This document shows, one piece after another, positions 1 to 6,455 of a stretch of 10,762 bases of DNA. Within the stretch, counting starts at the first letter, position 1. Every line of letters starts with the position of its first letter. The notes under the pieces were generated by a model. That model made no database searches. It was not told the DNA's origin and was given only the letters and a program-made list of their open reading frames with translations. Both the position numbers and the translations under genes were made by a program. This stretch comes from Balneolaceae bacterium. Lineage in GTDB: Bacteria; Bacteroidota; Rhodothermia; Balneolales; Balneolaceae. The stretch is taken from NCBI GenBank assembly GCA_007127395.1, contig SKZL01000217.1, positions 1 to 10,762 of the forward strand. Direction: 5' to 3'.

Positions 1-650
1 GCACTCTTGTGAATGGGTTGATGTATCATACCGATAAAAATCTTTCTGAAACAGGTAAAGAGGCTCTCCGGCCGGGAATCGTGCACAGGTTGGATAAGGA
101 TACCAGCGGACTCCTGGTTGTGGCGAAAAATGATGATATCCATCAAAAATTATCCGGACAGTTTTCCAGAAAAAAAGCAAAAAGAACCTATTGGGCTCTG
201 GTCTGGGGAAAACCGCCAGAAGAGGGTACCATCGAGGGGAATCTGGGCAGATCGCCGAGAGACCGGAAAGTGATGGCAATTCTGAAGGAGGGCGGCAAAG
301 AGGCGGTTACGCACTTTAAACGGCTGGAGGAGTATGACCACCTTGCACTTCTGGAGGTAAAACTGGAGACCGGCAGAACCCATCAAATCCGGGTTCATAT
401 GCAGTTTAACGGTTATTTTCTGTTTGGTGACAAAACTTATGGCGGTGACACTGTCAGATATGGCCCGAATACAGGAAGTAGAAAAAATATGTTCAAAAAT
501 CTTTTTGCAAAATTGCCAAGACAGGCACTACATGCTAAAACCCTTGGTTTTGTACATCCTTCAACCGGTGAGTTCGTAGAGTTTGATTCCGATTTGCCGG
601 AAGATTTCCAGTTTGTACTGGATAAAATTCGAAACAATTGTAAATATTAA
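1..650 (+). CDS. RluA/RluD-family 23S rRNA pseudouridine synthase, 5' partial
   Basis: The gene is cut by the window edge: the frame is open from base 3 and 215 residues are visible. Family members are usually about 320-350 residues, so roughly 110-130 residues are missing, including any N-terminal S4 RNA-binding domain. The enzyme isomerises specific uridines of structured RNA (typically large-subunit rRNA) to pseudouridine in the cytoplasm. The signature RPGIVHRLDKDTSGLLVVAK is complete; the Asp of HRLD (codon 93-95) corresponds to the catalytic nucleophile. A second family motif, TGRTHQIRVHM, follows about 90 residues later, and a final LHAKTLGFVHP strand matches the conserved C-terminal part of the catalytic domain. 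The visible TLVNGLMYH at the very start is also typical of the RluD branch, so the GTG at base 9 is an internal Val and not the start. The target uridines cannot be read from sequence. gldC follows after 10 nt, so the two may be co-transcribed. Confidence 0.93.
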   Translation, partial: TLVNGLMYHTDKNLSETGKEALRPGIVHRLDKDTSGLLVVAKNDDIHQKLSGQFSRKKAKRTYWALVWGKPPEEGTIEGNLGRSPRDRKVMAILKEGGKEAVTHFKRLEEYDHLALLEVKLETGRTHQIRVHMQFNGYFLFGDKTYGGDTVRYGPNTGSRKNMFKNLFAKLPRQALHAKTLGFVHPSTGEFVEFDSDLPEDFQFVLDKIRNNCKY

Positions 651-660
651 AACCCTTTTT

Positions 661-999
661 ATGAAGTCAGAATCAAAAAAAATCAATATTGAGGTATTTC
701 TGGACGAGGAAAATATCCCCAGTGATATCAAATGGAAAGCAACAGACTTGCAAGGATATGATGAGGCATCTTGCAGGGCGATGTTTTTATCACTCTGGGA
801 TCAGAAAAACAAAGATACACTCAGGCTGGATCTATGGACAAAAGAGATGACCATTGATGAGATGAAAATCTTTTTTCATCAAACACTGGTAACAATGGCC
901 GATACCCTTGAAAGATCGATCAACGATTCCAGAATCAGTGGTGACATGAGAGATTTTTGTGATCATTTTGCAGAGAAAATGGAAATTGTTCGTGAATAA
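661..999 (+). CDS. gldC: GldC-like gliding motility-associated protein
   Basis: A 112-residue soluble, acidic protein with no signal peptide or membrane segment. It matches my recollection of GldC along its whole length: an N-terminal beta strand with INIEVFLDEENIPSDIKW, then ATD, then SLWDQKNKDTLRLDLWTKEM, then a helical region around IFFHQTLVTMADTLERSI and a final helix with FCDHFAEKM. GldC was first described in Flavobacterium gliding as a cytoplasmic protein of unknown activity. Homologues also occur in non-gliding relatives, so presence does not prove motility. I chose ATG 661 because it gives the usual GldC length and N-terminus; an upstream ATG at 583 would add 26 residues translated from inside the pseudouridine synthase gene. 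No Shine-Dalgarno is present (upstream sequence is aaaccctttt). No other gld genes are visible nearby. Confidence is high for the family and low for a motility role. Confidence 0.87.
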   Translation: MKSESKKINIEVFLDEENIPSDIKWKATDLQGYDEASCRAMFLSLWDQKNKDTLRLDLWTKEMTIDEMKIFFHQTLVTMADTLERSINDSRISGDMRDFCDHFAEKMEIVRE

Positions 1000-1150
1000 T
1001 CGTAATGAGCATGCCGCTGCTGATGAGATGAAGCGGACGCTTGAACGGATATTAATTAGATCCTCAACAAGATAAAGCTTTGTCCTTTTTAAAATCTGTA
1101 GTTAACTTGTCTTAGATTTTGCTGAAACAAAAACTTTGTTCTGAAAACCC

Positions 1151-2101
1151 ATGCAATACTTGGAATTTGAGCAGCCAATTGCTGATTTAGAAAAAAAAAT
1201 TGAAGAGTTAAACGAACTTTCTTTGGGTGATGAGGTTTTAAAACCGGAGATAGACAGACTGCGAAAAAAAGCTGATCAGCTTAGAGAGTCTATATTCAGC
1301 AATCTGACCCGCTGGCAGAGAGTGCAGCTTGCACGACATCCCGAACGGCCTTATACACTGGATTATATAGATTTGATCACTGAAGAATTTGTTGAGTTAC
1401 ATGGTGACAGGTATTTTGCCGACGATAAAGCGATGGTCTGCGGATTAGCCAGGATTGATGGAAATAATGTGATGATCATTGGCCAACAGAAAGGCCGGGA
1501 TACGAAGATGCGACAGTACAGAAACTTTGGGATGGCCAATCCGGAAGGATATCGCAAAGCATTTCGATTGATGCAGGTGGCAGAAAAATTTGGTATTCCT
1601 GTTATTACGTTCCTCGATACACCCGGTGCATTTCCGGGACTGGAGGCCGAGCAGCGTGGGCAAGCAGAGGCGATTGCAAAGAATCTGAAGCTGATGGCTA
1701 CACTGGAAGTACCGATTATCACTATCGTGATTGGAGAAGGAGCGAGTGGGGGCGCACTTGGAATAGGCATGGGAAATGAACTCTATATGATGGAGAATAC
1801 ATGGTACTCTGTTATTTCGCCTGAATCTTGTTCGTCCATTCTCTGGAAAACATGGGAGTTTAAAGAGCAGGCCGCTTCTGCACTTAAACTAACGGCCAAA
1901 GATCTGCTGGAACTGAAGATTATTGATGGTGTTATTGCGGAACCATTGGGAGGCGCACACAGAGATTATAAAAAATCGGCAGAAGCCGTTAAAAATCAGA
2001 TTGTAAAAAGTCTGAAACGGCTTAAAAAAATGTCAACGAAAAAGCTTATTGAGCAACGGGTTGGAAAATACTCTGCAATGGGTGTCTGGAAAGAAGCCTG
2101 A
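1151..2101 (+). CDS. accA: acetyl-CoA carboxylase carboxyltransferase subunit alpha (AccA)
   Basis: AccA forms, with AccD, the carboxyltransferase that moves the carboxyl group from carboxybiotin-BCCP to acetyl-CoA, making malonyl-CoA, the first committed step of fatty-acid synthesis in the cytoplasm. At 316 residues it matches the usual length (about 315-325). A charged helical N-terminus (about 7-60) carries the family feature LEKKIEEL, followed by [13 protein letters not shown] (61-73), [14 protein letters not shown] (82-95), GQQKGRDT (111-118), the crotonase-fold segment [18 protein letters not shown] (154-171), and [12 protein letters not shown] (195-206), whose paired glycines correspond to the oxyanion-stabilising region. 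[15 protein letters not shown] (219-233) is also conserved. No truncation or missing motif is seen. ATG 1151 gives the standard N-terminus, although there is no Shine-Dalgarno. The gene stands alone between a 151-nt and a 113-nt gap; accD, accB and accC are not in the window. Confidence 0.97.
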   Translation: MQYLEFEQPIADLEKKIEELNELSLGDEVLKPEIDRLRKKADQLRESIFSNLTRWQRVQLARHPERPYTLDYIDLITEEFVELHGDRYFADDKAMVCGLARIDGNNVMIIGQQKGRDTKMRQYRNFGMANPEGYRKAFRLMQVAEKFGIPVITFLDTPGAFPGLEAEQRGQAEAIAKNLKLMATLEVPIITIVIGEGASGGALGIGMGNELYMMENTWYSVISPESCSSILWKTWEFKEQAASALKLTAKDLLELKIIDGVIAEPLGGAHRDYKKSAEAVKNQIVKSLKRLKKMSTKKLIEQRVGKYSAMGVWKEA

Positions 2102-2141
2102 TAAGTTGGAATATCCCAAATGCAGATTCAGTTGCCCAACA

Positions 2142-2181
2142 TTGTTGAGGATAAGGGGGAGATTCAGGTCATTCTCAACAA
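2142..2181 (+). other. hairpin-forming inverted repeat downstream of accA
   Basis: TTGTTGAGGAT (2142-2152) can pair with ATTCTCAACAA (2171-2181), giving 11 bp with one G-U pair and an 18-nt purine-rich loop. It lies 40 nt after the accA stop and 33 nt before the DUF2085 gene. There is no clean T-run after it, so it may be a weak or factor-dependent terminator, an mRNA-end stabiliser, or chance. The pairing is directly visible; its role is not. Confidence 0.35.
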
Positions 2182-2194
2182 ATTCTTCACTTTA

Positions 2195-2212
2195 TTGATG
2201 TATATTCATCAA
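2195..2212. promoter_or_regulatory. small palindrome just upstream of the DUF2085 start
   Basis: TTGATG-tatatt-CATCAA is a perfect 6-bp inverted repeat ending two bases before the ATG at 2215. It could be an operator half-site pair or an RNA hairpin that affects initiation of the membrane-protein operon. Six-base arms in AT-rich DNA arise easily by chance, so this is a weak call. Confidence 0.22.
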
Positions 2213-2214
2213 AT

Positions 2215-2655
2215 ATGAAAAGCAAAGGGCTATATCTGGGGGTTTTGATCTCGTTGATGTTATTGGTTCTTTTCTCTTTGGGTGGAGGCATTTGGGGGGC
2301 AAAATCCACGATCGGACACTGGACTGGAGATCTTTTTCGTGGGATCTGTCATCAAAATCCACTTCGTTCTTTTCATCTGGATGGAGTGCAGATGGCTGTA
2401 AACAGTCGTTGTTTTGGTGTCTTTATAGGACTATTGTGTGGCTGGCTCGCCATTCCGGCATTTATTCGTATGGGAATAAAAAAAAATCCGTTTTTATGGT
2501 ACCTTTTGTTTGCGGTCGTGGCTCAAATAATCGATTTTTCAGGAAATTTAATTCAACTGTGGGAAAACAGTAACGAGTCAAGAGTACTCTTGGGTTGGTT
2601 TCTTGGTTTTACTGCGACAGCATCTGTTTTTGACCTGTTTACAAACAATAACTAA
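2215..2655 (+). CDS. DUF2085-family integral membrane protein
   Basis: A 146-residue protein with about four predicted membrane segments (roughly residues 5-27, 66-86, 92-110, 123-141). Between segments 1 and 2 it has the DUF2085 hallmark: GICHQNPLRSF (43-53), then a short hydrophilic stretch and NSRCFGVFIG (63-72). C45 and C66 with H46 are the conserved polar residues near the membrane face. Many family members have a second Cys before the R-C pair (CxRC-type); here that position is Ser (NSRC). The family has no established biochemical function, and I do not assign one. ATG 2215 gives a normal positively charged N-terminus (MKSK) before the first hydrophobic helix; there is no Shine-Dalgarno. 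It begins a run of five closely packed genes ending with cdsA, with only 13 nt to the next gene. Confidence 0.85.
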   Translation: MKSKGLYLGVLISLMLLVLFSLGGGIWGAKSTIGHWTGDLFRGICHQNPLRSFHLDGVQMAVNSRCFGVFIGLLCGWLAIPAFIRMGIKKNPFLWYLLFAVVAQIIDFSGNLIQLWENSNESRVLLGWFLGFTATASVFDLFTNNN

Positions 2656-2668
2656 ATAATTATGCATC

Positions 2669-3253
2669 ATGAATGAAGAAATAAAGGACGAAGAACAAAA
2701 GTTATCGTTTGGTGATTATCTTCCGTCTGCAGCTATTGTTGGGGCTATTTTTGGCTTAGTCAGTTTTATTGTGGGACTCTTTTTCGGATACCAGCAGATC
2801 AATGCTGAACCAACAGGTTCCTTCTTTTCTCCCTCTATGTTAAGCGGTTTTGTTATCTGCCTTTTTACAGCATTTGCCGGCCTGGTTGCTGTTTGGCACT
2901 TCACCAAAGAGGTGACACCTTTCATGAAACTGGGCCAGGGTGCCGTTCTCGGTTTTCTGACCGGTGCAATAATCACCATCTTAAGTTCAGTGTTGAGTGA
3001 GCTGTGGATCATGCTTATAGATCCTGAATACATGGATAAGATTCTTGAATCAACCATTGCGAATATGGAGATGATGGAAATGCCGGAAAGCCAAAAGGAT
3101 GCTATGATTGAAGGTGTAGCTGATTCGATGGGTGATGGGCAATCGTTTCTGCGACAACTTTATATTGGAATACCGATTTCAGGTCTTTTAAATCTGGTAA
3201 CTGCTTTGATTGGGGTTAAAATATTTGCAAAAAAAGCAGAGGAATCTTTCTAA
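2669..3253 (+). CDS. DUF4199-family membrane protein
   Basis: A 194-residue protein with a charged cytoplasmic-looking N-terminus (MNEEIKDEEQK) and four predicted membrane helices, approximately 19-41, 55-76, 90-115 and 163-187. This arrangement, with a long hydrophilic loop between helices 3 and 4 (116-162) and a short basic C-terminus (KIFAKKAEESF), fits the DUF4199 family common in Bacteroidota and relatives. Function is unknown. The loop is rich in Met and acidic residues (ANMEMMEMPESQKDAM, 131-146); if the N-terminus is inside, the loop faces the periplasm. The gene starts 13 nt after the DUF2085 stop and ends 6 nt before the CPBP protease gene. The chosen ATG has no Shine-Dalgarno; a nearby ATG at 2662 is in another frame. 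Family assignment is by overall architecture and recalled sequence, not by a catalytic motif. Confidence 0.78.
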   Translation: MNEEIKDEEQKLSFGDYLPSAAIVGAIFGLVSFIVGLFFGYQQINAEPTGSFFSPSMLSGFVICLFTAFAGLVAVWHFTKEVTPFMKLGQGAVLGFLTGAIITILSSVLSELWIMLIDPEYMDKILESTIANMEMMEMPESQKDAMIEGVADSMGDGQSFLRQLYIGIPISGLLNLVTALIGVKIFAKKAEESF

Positions 3254-3259
3254 ACCCGA

Positions 3260-4195
3260 ATGAGTAATCTTCATCACTCAAATTCTGCAGAGCCGTTATC
3301 CTGGGCCGAAAAAAATGGATTTGCACACTGGGCCATTGCAATGATATGGCTTGTAGTGGCCCTGTTGCTTTTTCAAGGCGGAGCCAGTGTGGTCATTCTT
3401 ATCTTGATAATTTTTACAGAAGGTTTCGTTTCTGTAGATGAGATTATGGAACTGCTTGCAAGCAGAGTCGACCTGCTTTTTATAGCAAACTCGGTGGGAC
3501 AGATTCTGTTTATCGGTATGGCTAGTTTCATTGTAGTCTCCCTGAATAGAGTCAGTGAAACAAAACGGTCCTTTATGCGGATTGCATGGTATCAGGACAC
3601 ACCGAAATATATCCTTTTAGGGACCCTTCTGATTGTGGTTGTGCAACCCATTGTAATATACCTGGGTTACCTGAATTCACTGTTACCAATCCCGGAAGCG
3701 ATGGAGTTAATGCAAGAGTCACAATATCAGATGATACTTGACTTTTTGATGAGAGACGGAGTTCTGCTATTCGCACTTTTTACGGTAGCAGTCATTCCTG
3801 CCATTTGTGAAGAGATCCTGTTTCGGGGATATATACTGAAAGCATTTGAGAAGAGTTGGGGAATCATTACTGCGATCATTGTTTCAGGTCTGTTATTTGG
3901 ATTATTTCACCTGCAGGTTGGAAATTTAATGCCATTGGCAACACTGGGTATAGTACTTGCGATAATGACCTGGCTAAGCGGTTCAATCTGGCCGGCTGTG
4001 GTTGCACACTTTATAAATAACGGTGCAGCTGTAGTTGTAGGGATCAATATGCCGGAGCTCTTTTTCCAGGATATTACTAAGGAGAACCTTCCACCGTTGT
4101 GGTTGCTCCTTATCAGTGTTCTGTTAACTTGTTTGATCGTTTACTCAATGTTGAAACCCAAAATGGCAGAAGGCAAACTGACAAATAATCTGTAA
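3260..4195 (+). CDS. CPBP-family intramembrane glutamic endopeptidase
   Basis: A 311-residue polytopic membrane protein, about eight hydrophobic segments (for example 24-52, 71-95, 116-137, 168-183, 201-215, 222-240, 243-262, 280-297). The C-terminal half contains the full CPBP (CaaX protease and bacteriocin-processing, Rce1/ABI) motif set: CEEILFRG (183-190, motif EExxxR with E184, E185, R189), FGLFH (213-217, motif FxxxH) and HFINN (250-254, motif HxxxN). These residues form the membrane-embedded active site in the family, so catalytic competence is plausible. Bacterial members have been linked to processing of prenylated or peptide substrates, bacteriocin self-immunity, or have no known substrate; no bacteriocin or prenylation gene is visible here. 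The gene is 6 nt after the DUF4199 gene and its TAA shares its last A with the ATG of the next gene (TAATG), suggesting translational coupling. Confidence 0.93.
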   Translation: MSNLHHSNSAEPLSWAEKNGFAHWAIAMIWLVVALLLFQGGASVVILILIIFTEGFVSVDEIMELLASRVDLLFIANSVGQILFIGMASFIVVSLNRVSETKRSFMRIAWYQDTPKYILLGTLLIVVVQPIVIYLGYLNSLLPIPEAMELMQESQYQMILDFLMRDGVLLFALFTVAVIPAICEEILFRGYILKAFEKSWGIITAIIVSGLLFGLFHLQVGNLMPLATLGIVLAIMTWLSGSIWPAVVAHFINNGAAVVVGINMPELFFQDITKENLPPLWLLLISVLLTCLIVYSMLKPKMAEGKLTNNL

Positions 4196-4494
4196 TGCTA
4201 AAAGGATCACAACCGAATAAAATCGATAACTGGGTCTGTATTCTTGAAAGGGGCACGGAGCATGAGGTAAATCTTGCAAAAAGCTATCTGGACAGTTTAA
4301 AGATTCCCTCCAATATTTTATCGAAGAAAGATTCATCGATGATGATGAATTTTGGTGAGCTTTCGATGGTCTATCTCTATGTACCCGGCGAGTTTGAAAA
4401 GAAAGCCCGTAAAGCACTGAGAGAAGTAGATGAATTCAATAAATCTGATGCATCAGACGATAATGGTGATCAACCGGAGGAATCCGCAGATTGA
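4195..4494 (+). CDS. DUF2007 (putative signal-transducing) domain protein
   Basis: A small, soluble 99-residue protein with no signal peptide or membrane segment. Residues 13-80 fit the DUF2007 fold: a beta strand WVCILERG, a helix HEVNLAKSYLDSLKIP, a strand with SNIL, a short loop containing FGELSMVYLYVP, and a final helix FEKKARKALREV. The family resembles small regulatory GlnB-like domains and is often called putative prokaryotic signal-transducing protein, but no ligand is established. The last 18 residues are a low-complexity acidic tail (SDASDDNGDQPEESAD). Both ends are coupled to neighbours: the start overlaps the protease stop by one base and the TGA overlaps the TTG start of cdsA (TTGA). 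This makes a regulatory link with the CPBP protease or CdsA possible, but that is inference only. Confidence 0.8.
   Translation: MLKGSQPNKIDNWVCILERGTEHEVNLAKSYLDSLKIPSNILSKKDSSMMMNFGELSMVYLYVPGEFEKKARKALREVDEFNKSDASDDNGDQPEESAD
4476..4480 (+). promoter_or_regulatory. Shine-Dalgarno site for cdsA
   Basis: GGAGG lies 10 nt before the TTG at 4491, inside the end of the DUF2007 gene. It is the only clear Shine-Dalgarno next to a start in this window and supports the TTG start, which has no nearby ATG or GTG alternative. Confidence 0.7.
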
Positions 4495-5291
4495 GTGAAT
4501 TAACCAAAAGGATTATCATTGCGATTCCTCTTGCTGCCCTTGTACTCTATGTTACATGGCTTGGGGAGTTCTACTTTAAAATATTGGTTGGTGCTATAGC
4601 GCTAATCACTGTCTGGGAGATACATCGAATGATGAGACAAGCGGGCAGACCCGGCTATTTTGAAGCCTCTATTTTGATTGCATGTTCAATATGGTCTGCA
4701 CTTTTTCTCCCCAGAATGGTTACCCTGGTGTTGACCTCTTTGATCTTGATTATCACTCTTATCTCCTTGATAAAAAGAGGGTCTGAATATTCAGAAAGGT
4801 GGCTGAGCTCACTTTTTACAGGAGTATATGCACCGGTGGGTTTTCTGATGATCGTTCACTTAAGAGATCTCGGGAATTCTGTTGATGGCTTCTGGCTGAC
4901 GATTACACTTTTCCTGATGATATGGGGGAATGATATTTTTGCTTTCATCGGAGGTAAAACATTTGGAAAAAGACCACTAGCACCTGTGTTAAGCCCAAAA
5001 AAAACCTGGGAGGGATTCTATTGGGGATTTTTCGGAGCCTCTGCAGGATATCTAATTGTCTACTTTGCAGCGGTAACCTATCCATTGCCGCTATGGGCAA
5101 TCATACCATCTGTATTAATTATCAGCCTGTTGGGCCCGTTAGGTGACATTACTGCAAGCAGCCTGAAGCGTAAAGCAGGAGTAAAAGACTCTTCAGCTAT
5201 ATTGCCGGGACATGGCGGCCTGTTTGATCGTTTCGATTCAATGATATTGTCAGCGCCTTTTCTATATTTTTGTTTCATTTTATTGATATGA
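4491..5291 (+). CDS. cdsA: phosphatidate cytidylyltransferase (CDP-diacylglycerol synthase)
   Basis: CdsA condenses CTP with phosphatidic acid to give CDP-diacylglycerol, the precursor of bacterial phospholipids, in the cytoplasmic membrane. The 266-residue protein is the usual length and is highly hydrophobic (about 7-8 helices). The C-terminal signature is complete: SSLKRKAGVKDSSAILPGHG then GLFDRFDS (223-250), matching S-x-x-K-R-x(4)-K-D-x(5)-P-G-H-G-G-x-x-D-R. The upstream conserved block GNDIFAFIGGKTFGKRPLAP and SPKKTWEG (146-175) supplies the other polar active-site residues. Translation starts at TTG, overlapping the previous stop (TTGA) by four bases, with a GGAGG 10 nt upstream; the N-terminus (M)SELTKRIIIAIPLA is typical of CdsA. 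It is the last gene of the packed membrane-protein group; a 209-nt gap with inverted repeats follows. A psd or pgsA gene, frequent nearby in other genomes, is absent. Confidence 0.96.
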   Translation: MSELTKRIIIAIPLAALVLYVTWLGEFYFKILVGAIALITVWEIHRMMRQAGRPGYFEASILIACSIWSALFLPRMVTLVLTSLILIITLISLIKRGSEYSERWLSSLFTGVYAPVGFLMIVHLRDLGNSVDGFWLTITLFLMIWGNDIFAFIGGKTFGKRPLAPVLSPKKTWEGFYWGFFGASAGYLIVYFAAVTYPLPLWAIIPSVLIISLLGPLGDITASSLKRKAGVKDSSAILPGHGGLFDRFDSMILSAPFLYFCFILLI

Positions 5292-5307
5292 TAGGGATTG
5301 TTCCTAT
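5291..5307 (+). other. short hairpin at the cdsA stop
   Basis: ATAGGGA (5291-5297) can pair with TTCCTAT (5301-5307) with one G-U pair and a three-base loop, immediately after the cdsA TGA. No T-run follows, so an intrinsic terminator is doubtful. It could stabilise the 3' end of the operon transcript or be chance. Confidence 0.25.
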
Positions 5308-5349
5308 AGCCCAATTTGTTATAAAGATTACAGTGACTGGTAAATAGGT

Positions 5350-5475
5350 GGGCTTTGAAAAACAGAGAAACTGTTCGGATTTCCCCGAAAGCTATAGCAA
5401 GGAGTGAAGCCGTTCATTTTCTTTAACACCGACAACAGTCTGGGAAAAGCACCGGTTGATAATTTTTCAAAGCCC
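5350..5475. repeat. 126-nt element bounded by 13-bp perfect inverted repeats, with nested inner repeat
   Basis: The outer arms are GGGCTTTGAAAAA (5350-5362) and TTTTTCAAAGCCC (5463-5475), perfectly complementary over 13 bp. Inside lies a second pair: ACTGTTCGG (5370-5378) against CCG-ac-AACAGT (5429-5439), 9 bp with a two-base bulge. The centre has the palindrome GCTATAGC (5391-5398) and a small AGTGAA/TTCATT stem (5403-5418). The element fills much of the 209-nt gap between cdsA and the epimerase gene, ending 25 nt before the latter. No clear target-site duplication and no integron attC core (RYYYAAC/GTTRRRY) are seen. It could be a MITE- or REP-like dispersed repeat, a structured RNA or attenuator, or a terminator. 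The inverted repeats are directly seen; the identity is not established. Confidence 0.55.
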
Positions 5476-5500
5476 CTAAATCATTAAATTTGAGTAAAAG

Positions 5501-6406
5501 ATGGAGACAAAACAGATCTTGATTACTGGCGGAACCGGTTTTATTGGTTCCTATTTGTGTGAGGAGCTTCTGAAGGCCGGCCACTATCTGACACTAATCA
5601 CAAGGTCAGCAGATAAGTACAGTGAGGAACAGGCCAAAAATATGCGGTATACGGGCTGGGGAGATGACCTTCAGGAGGAGGTGAACCGGGCAGATATTAT
5701 CATCAATCTGGCCGGTGAAAATCTTTTTGGACAAAGATGGACAGACAGTGTCAAAAAGAGAATTTATGACAGCCGTATTTTAAATACCCGTAAATTGGTT
5801 CAGCTTATTCTTAACGCAGAATCAAAACCTGAACTCTTTATCTCCGCATCTGCAGTAGGAATTTACGGTGATAATGGTGATACCCTACTTGATGAATCAA
5901 GCTCAGCAGGGGATGATTTTTTGGCCACTGTCTGTATAGACTGGGAAAATGAGGCATTGAAAGCTGCAGAAGCCGGTGTTCGGGTTGCATTACCCAGAAT
6001 TGGAATCGTTTTGGAAGATAATGGAGGTGTCATTGAAAAGATGAAAACTCCATTCAAACTGTTTGCGGGAGGGCCGCTTGGAGATGGTAAACAGTATGTA
6101 CCCTGGGTACATATGGATGATCTTTGCCGTGGGATCACGTTCCCTATTGAACAGCCCGAGATTTCGGGCGCTTATAACGTATGTTCGCCTGAACCTGTCA
6201 CAATGAATGAGCTGGCAGCTAGTATGGGTAAAATCCTGAGCAGGCCGTCGTTTTTCAGGGTACCTGAGTTTCTGTTAAATATTGTACTGGGGGAAGCTGC
6301 GCAACCAATTTTAGGCAGTTTACGCGTTCAGCCGAAGTTGCTTGAGATTTCAGGATTTGAATTTGAATATAAAGATCTTGAAGAGGCTTTGGCTGATATA
6401 CTCTGA
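5501..6406 (+). CDS. TIGR01777-family NAD(P)-dependent epimerase/oxidoreductase (YfcH/SulA-like)
   Basis: A 301-residue cytoplasmic protein of the extended short-chain dehydrogenase superfamily, matching TIGR01777 in length and motifs. The Rossmann nucleotide-binding loop GGTGFIG is at residues 10-16. The family-specific stretches follow: NLAGENLFGQRWTDSVKKRI (69-88) with DSRILNTR, SASAVGIYG (115-123), CIDWENEALKA (145-155), RIGIVL (166-171), PWVHMDD (201-207), and the C-terminal DUF1731-type segment with LGSLRVQPKLLEISGFEFEY (271-290). The substrate is unknown; E. coli YfcH and plant/cyanobacterial members have no firmly established reaction in my knowledge. The ATG at 5501 places the GxxGxxG loop at the usual distance from the N-terminus. 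There is no Shine-Dalgarno, but an A-rich TAAAAG directly precedes the start. A TAAATTTG at 5485-5492 resembles a Bacteroidota -7 box but is too close to the ATG and lacks a spaced -33 element. It converges with the minus-strand lipoprotein gene. Confidence 0.92.
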   Translation: METKQILITGGTGFIGSYLCEELLKAGHYLTLITRSADKYSEEQAKNMRYTGWGDDLQEEVNRADIIINLAGENLFGQRWTDSVKKRIYDSRILNTRKLVQLILNAESKPELFISASAVGIYGDNGDTLLDESSSAGDDFLATVCIDWENEALKAAEAGVRVALPRIGIVLEDNGGVIEKMKTPFKLFAGGPLGDGKQYVPWVHMDDLCRGITFPIEQPEISGAYNVCSPEPVTMNELAASMGKILSRPSFFRVPEFLLNIVLGEAAQPILGSLRVQPKLLEISGFEFEYKDLEEALADIL

Positions 6407-6411
6407 CAGCC

Positions 6412-6425
6412 GAACCTGAAGGTTC
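6412..6425. terminator. possible small hairpin between convergent genes
   Basis: GAACC-tgaa-GGTTC is a 5-bp stem with a four-base loop, 5 nt after the epimerase stop and 30 nt from the lipoprotein stop. A nested CTGA/TCAG pairing is an alternative. The flanks have no strong T-run on either strand, so a termination role is a guess from its location between converging genes. Confidence 0.28.
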
Positions 6426-6455
6426 AGATATTTCATTGCGGTACACCCTGAAATA

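Noticed and set aside
583..660. Extended upstream start for gldC at ATG 583
   Set aside because: It would add 26 residues inside the pseudouridine synthase gene in another frame; GldC homologues start like the product of ATG 661.
992..1075. Tiny 27-codon GTG frame overlapping the gldC stop (VNNRNEHAAADEMKRTLERI...)
   Set aside because: Overlap could suggest coupling, but it is very short, has no ribosome site and no recognisable family; most likely chance or remnant sequence in the 151-nt gap before accA.
1079..1110. Possible promoter before accA (TTTG at 1079-1082, TTAACTTG at 1102-1109)
   Set aside because: The spacing is acceptable but the -7 box differs from TAnnTTTG at two positions, too weak to list as a feature.
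1363..1770. 135-codon open frame on the minus strand inside accA
   Set aside because: Shadow of accA; Pro/Ser-rich composition with no domain, and accA is complete and conserved across it.
5350..5475. Integron attC site
   Set aside because: The folded-repeat layout is similar, but RYYYAAC/GTTRRRY core sites are missing and no integrase or cassette array is visible.
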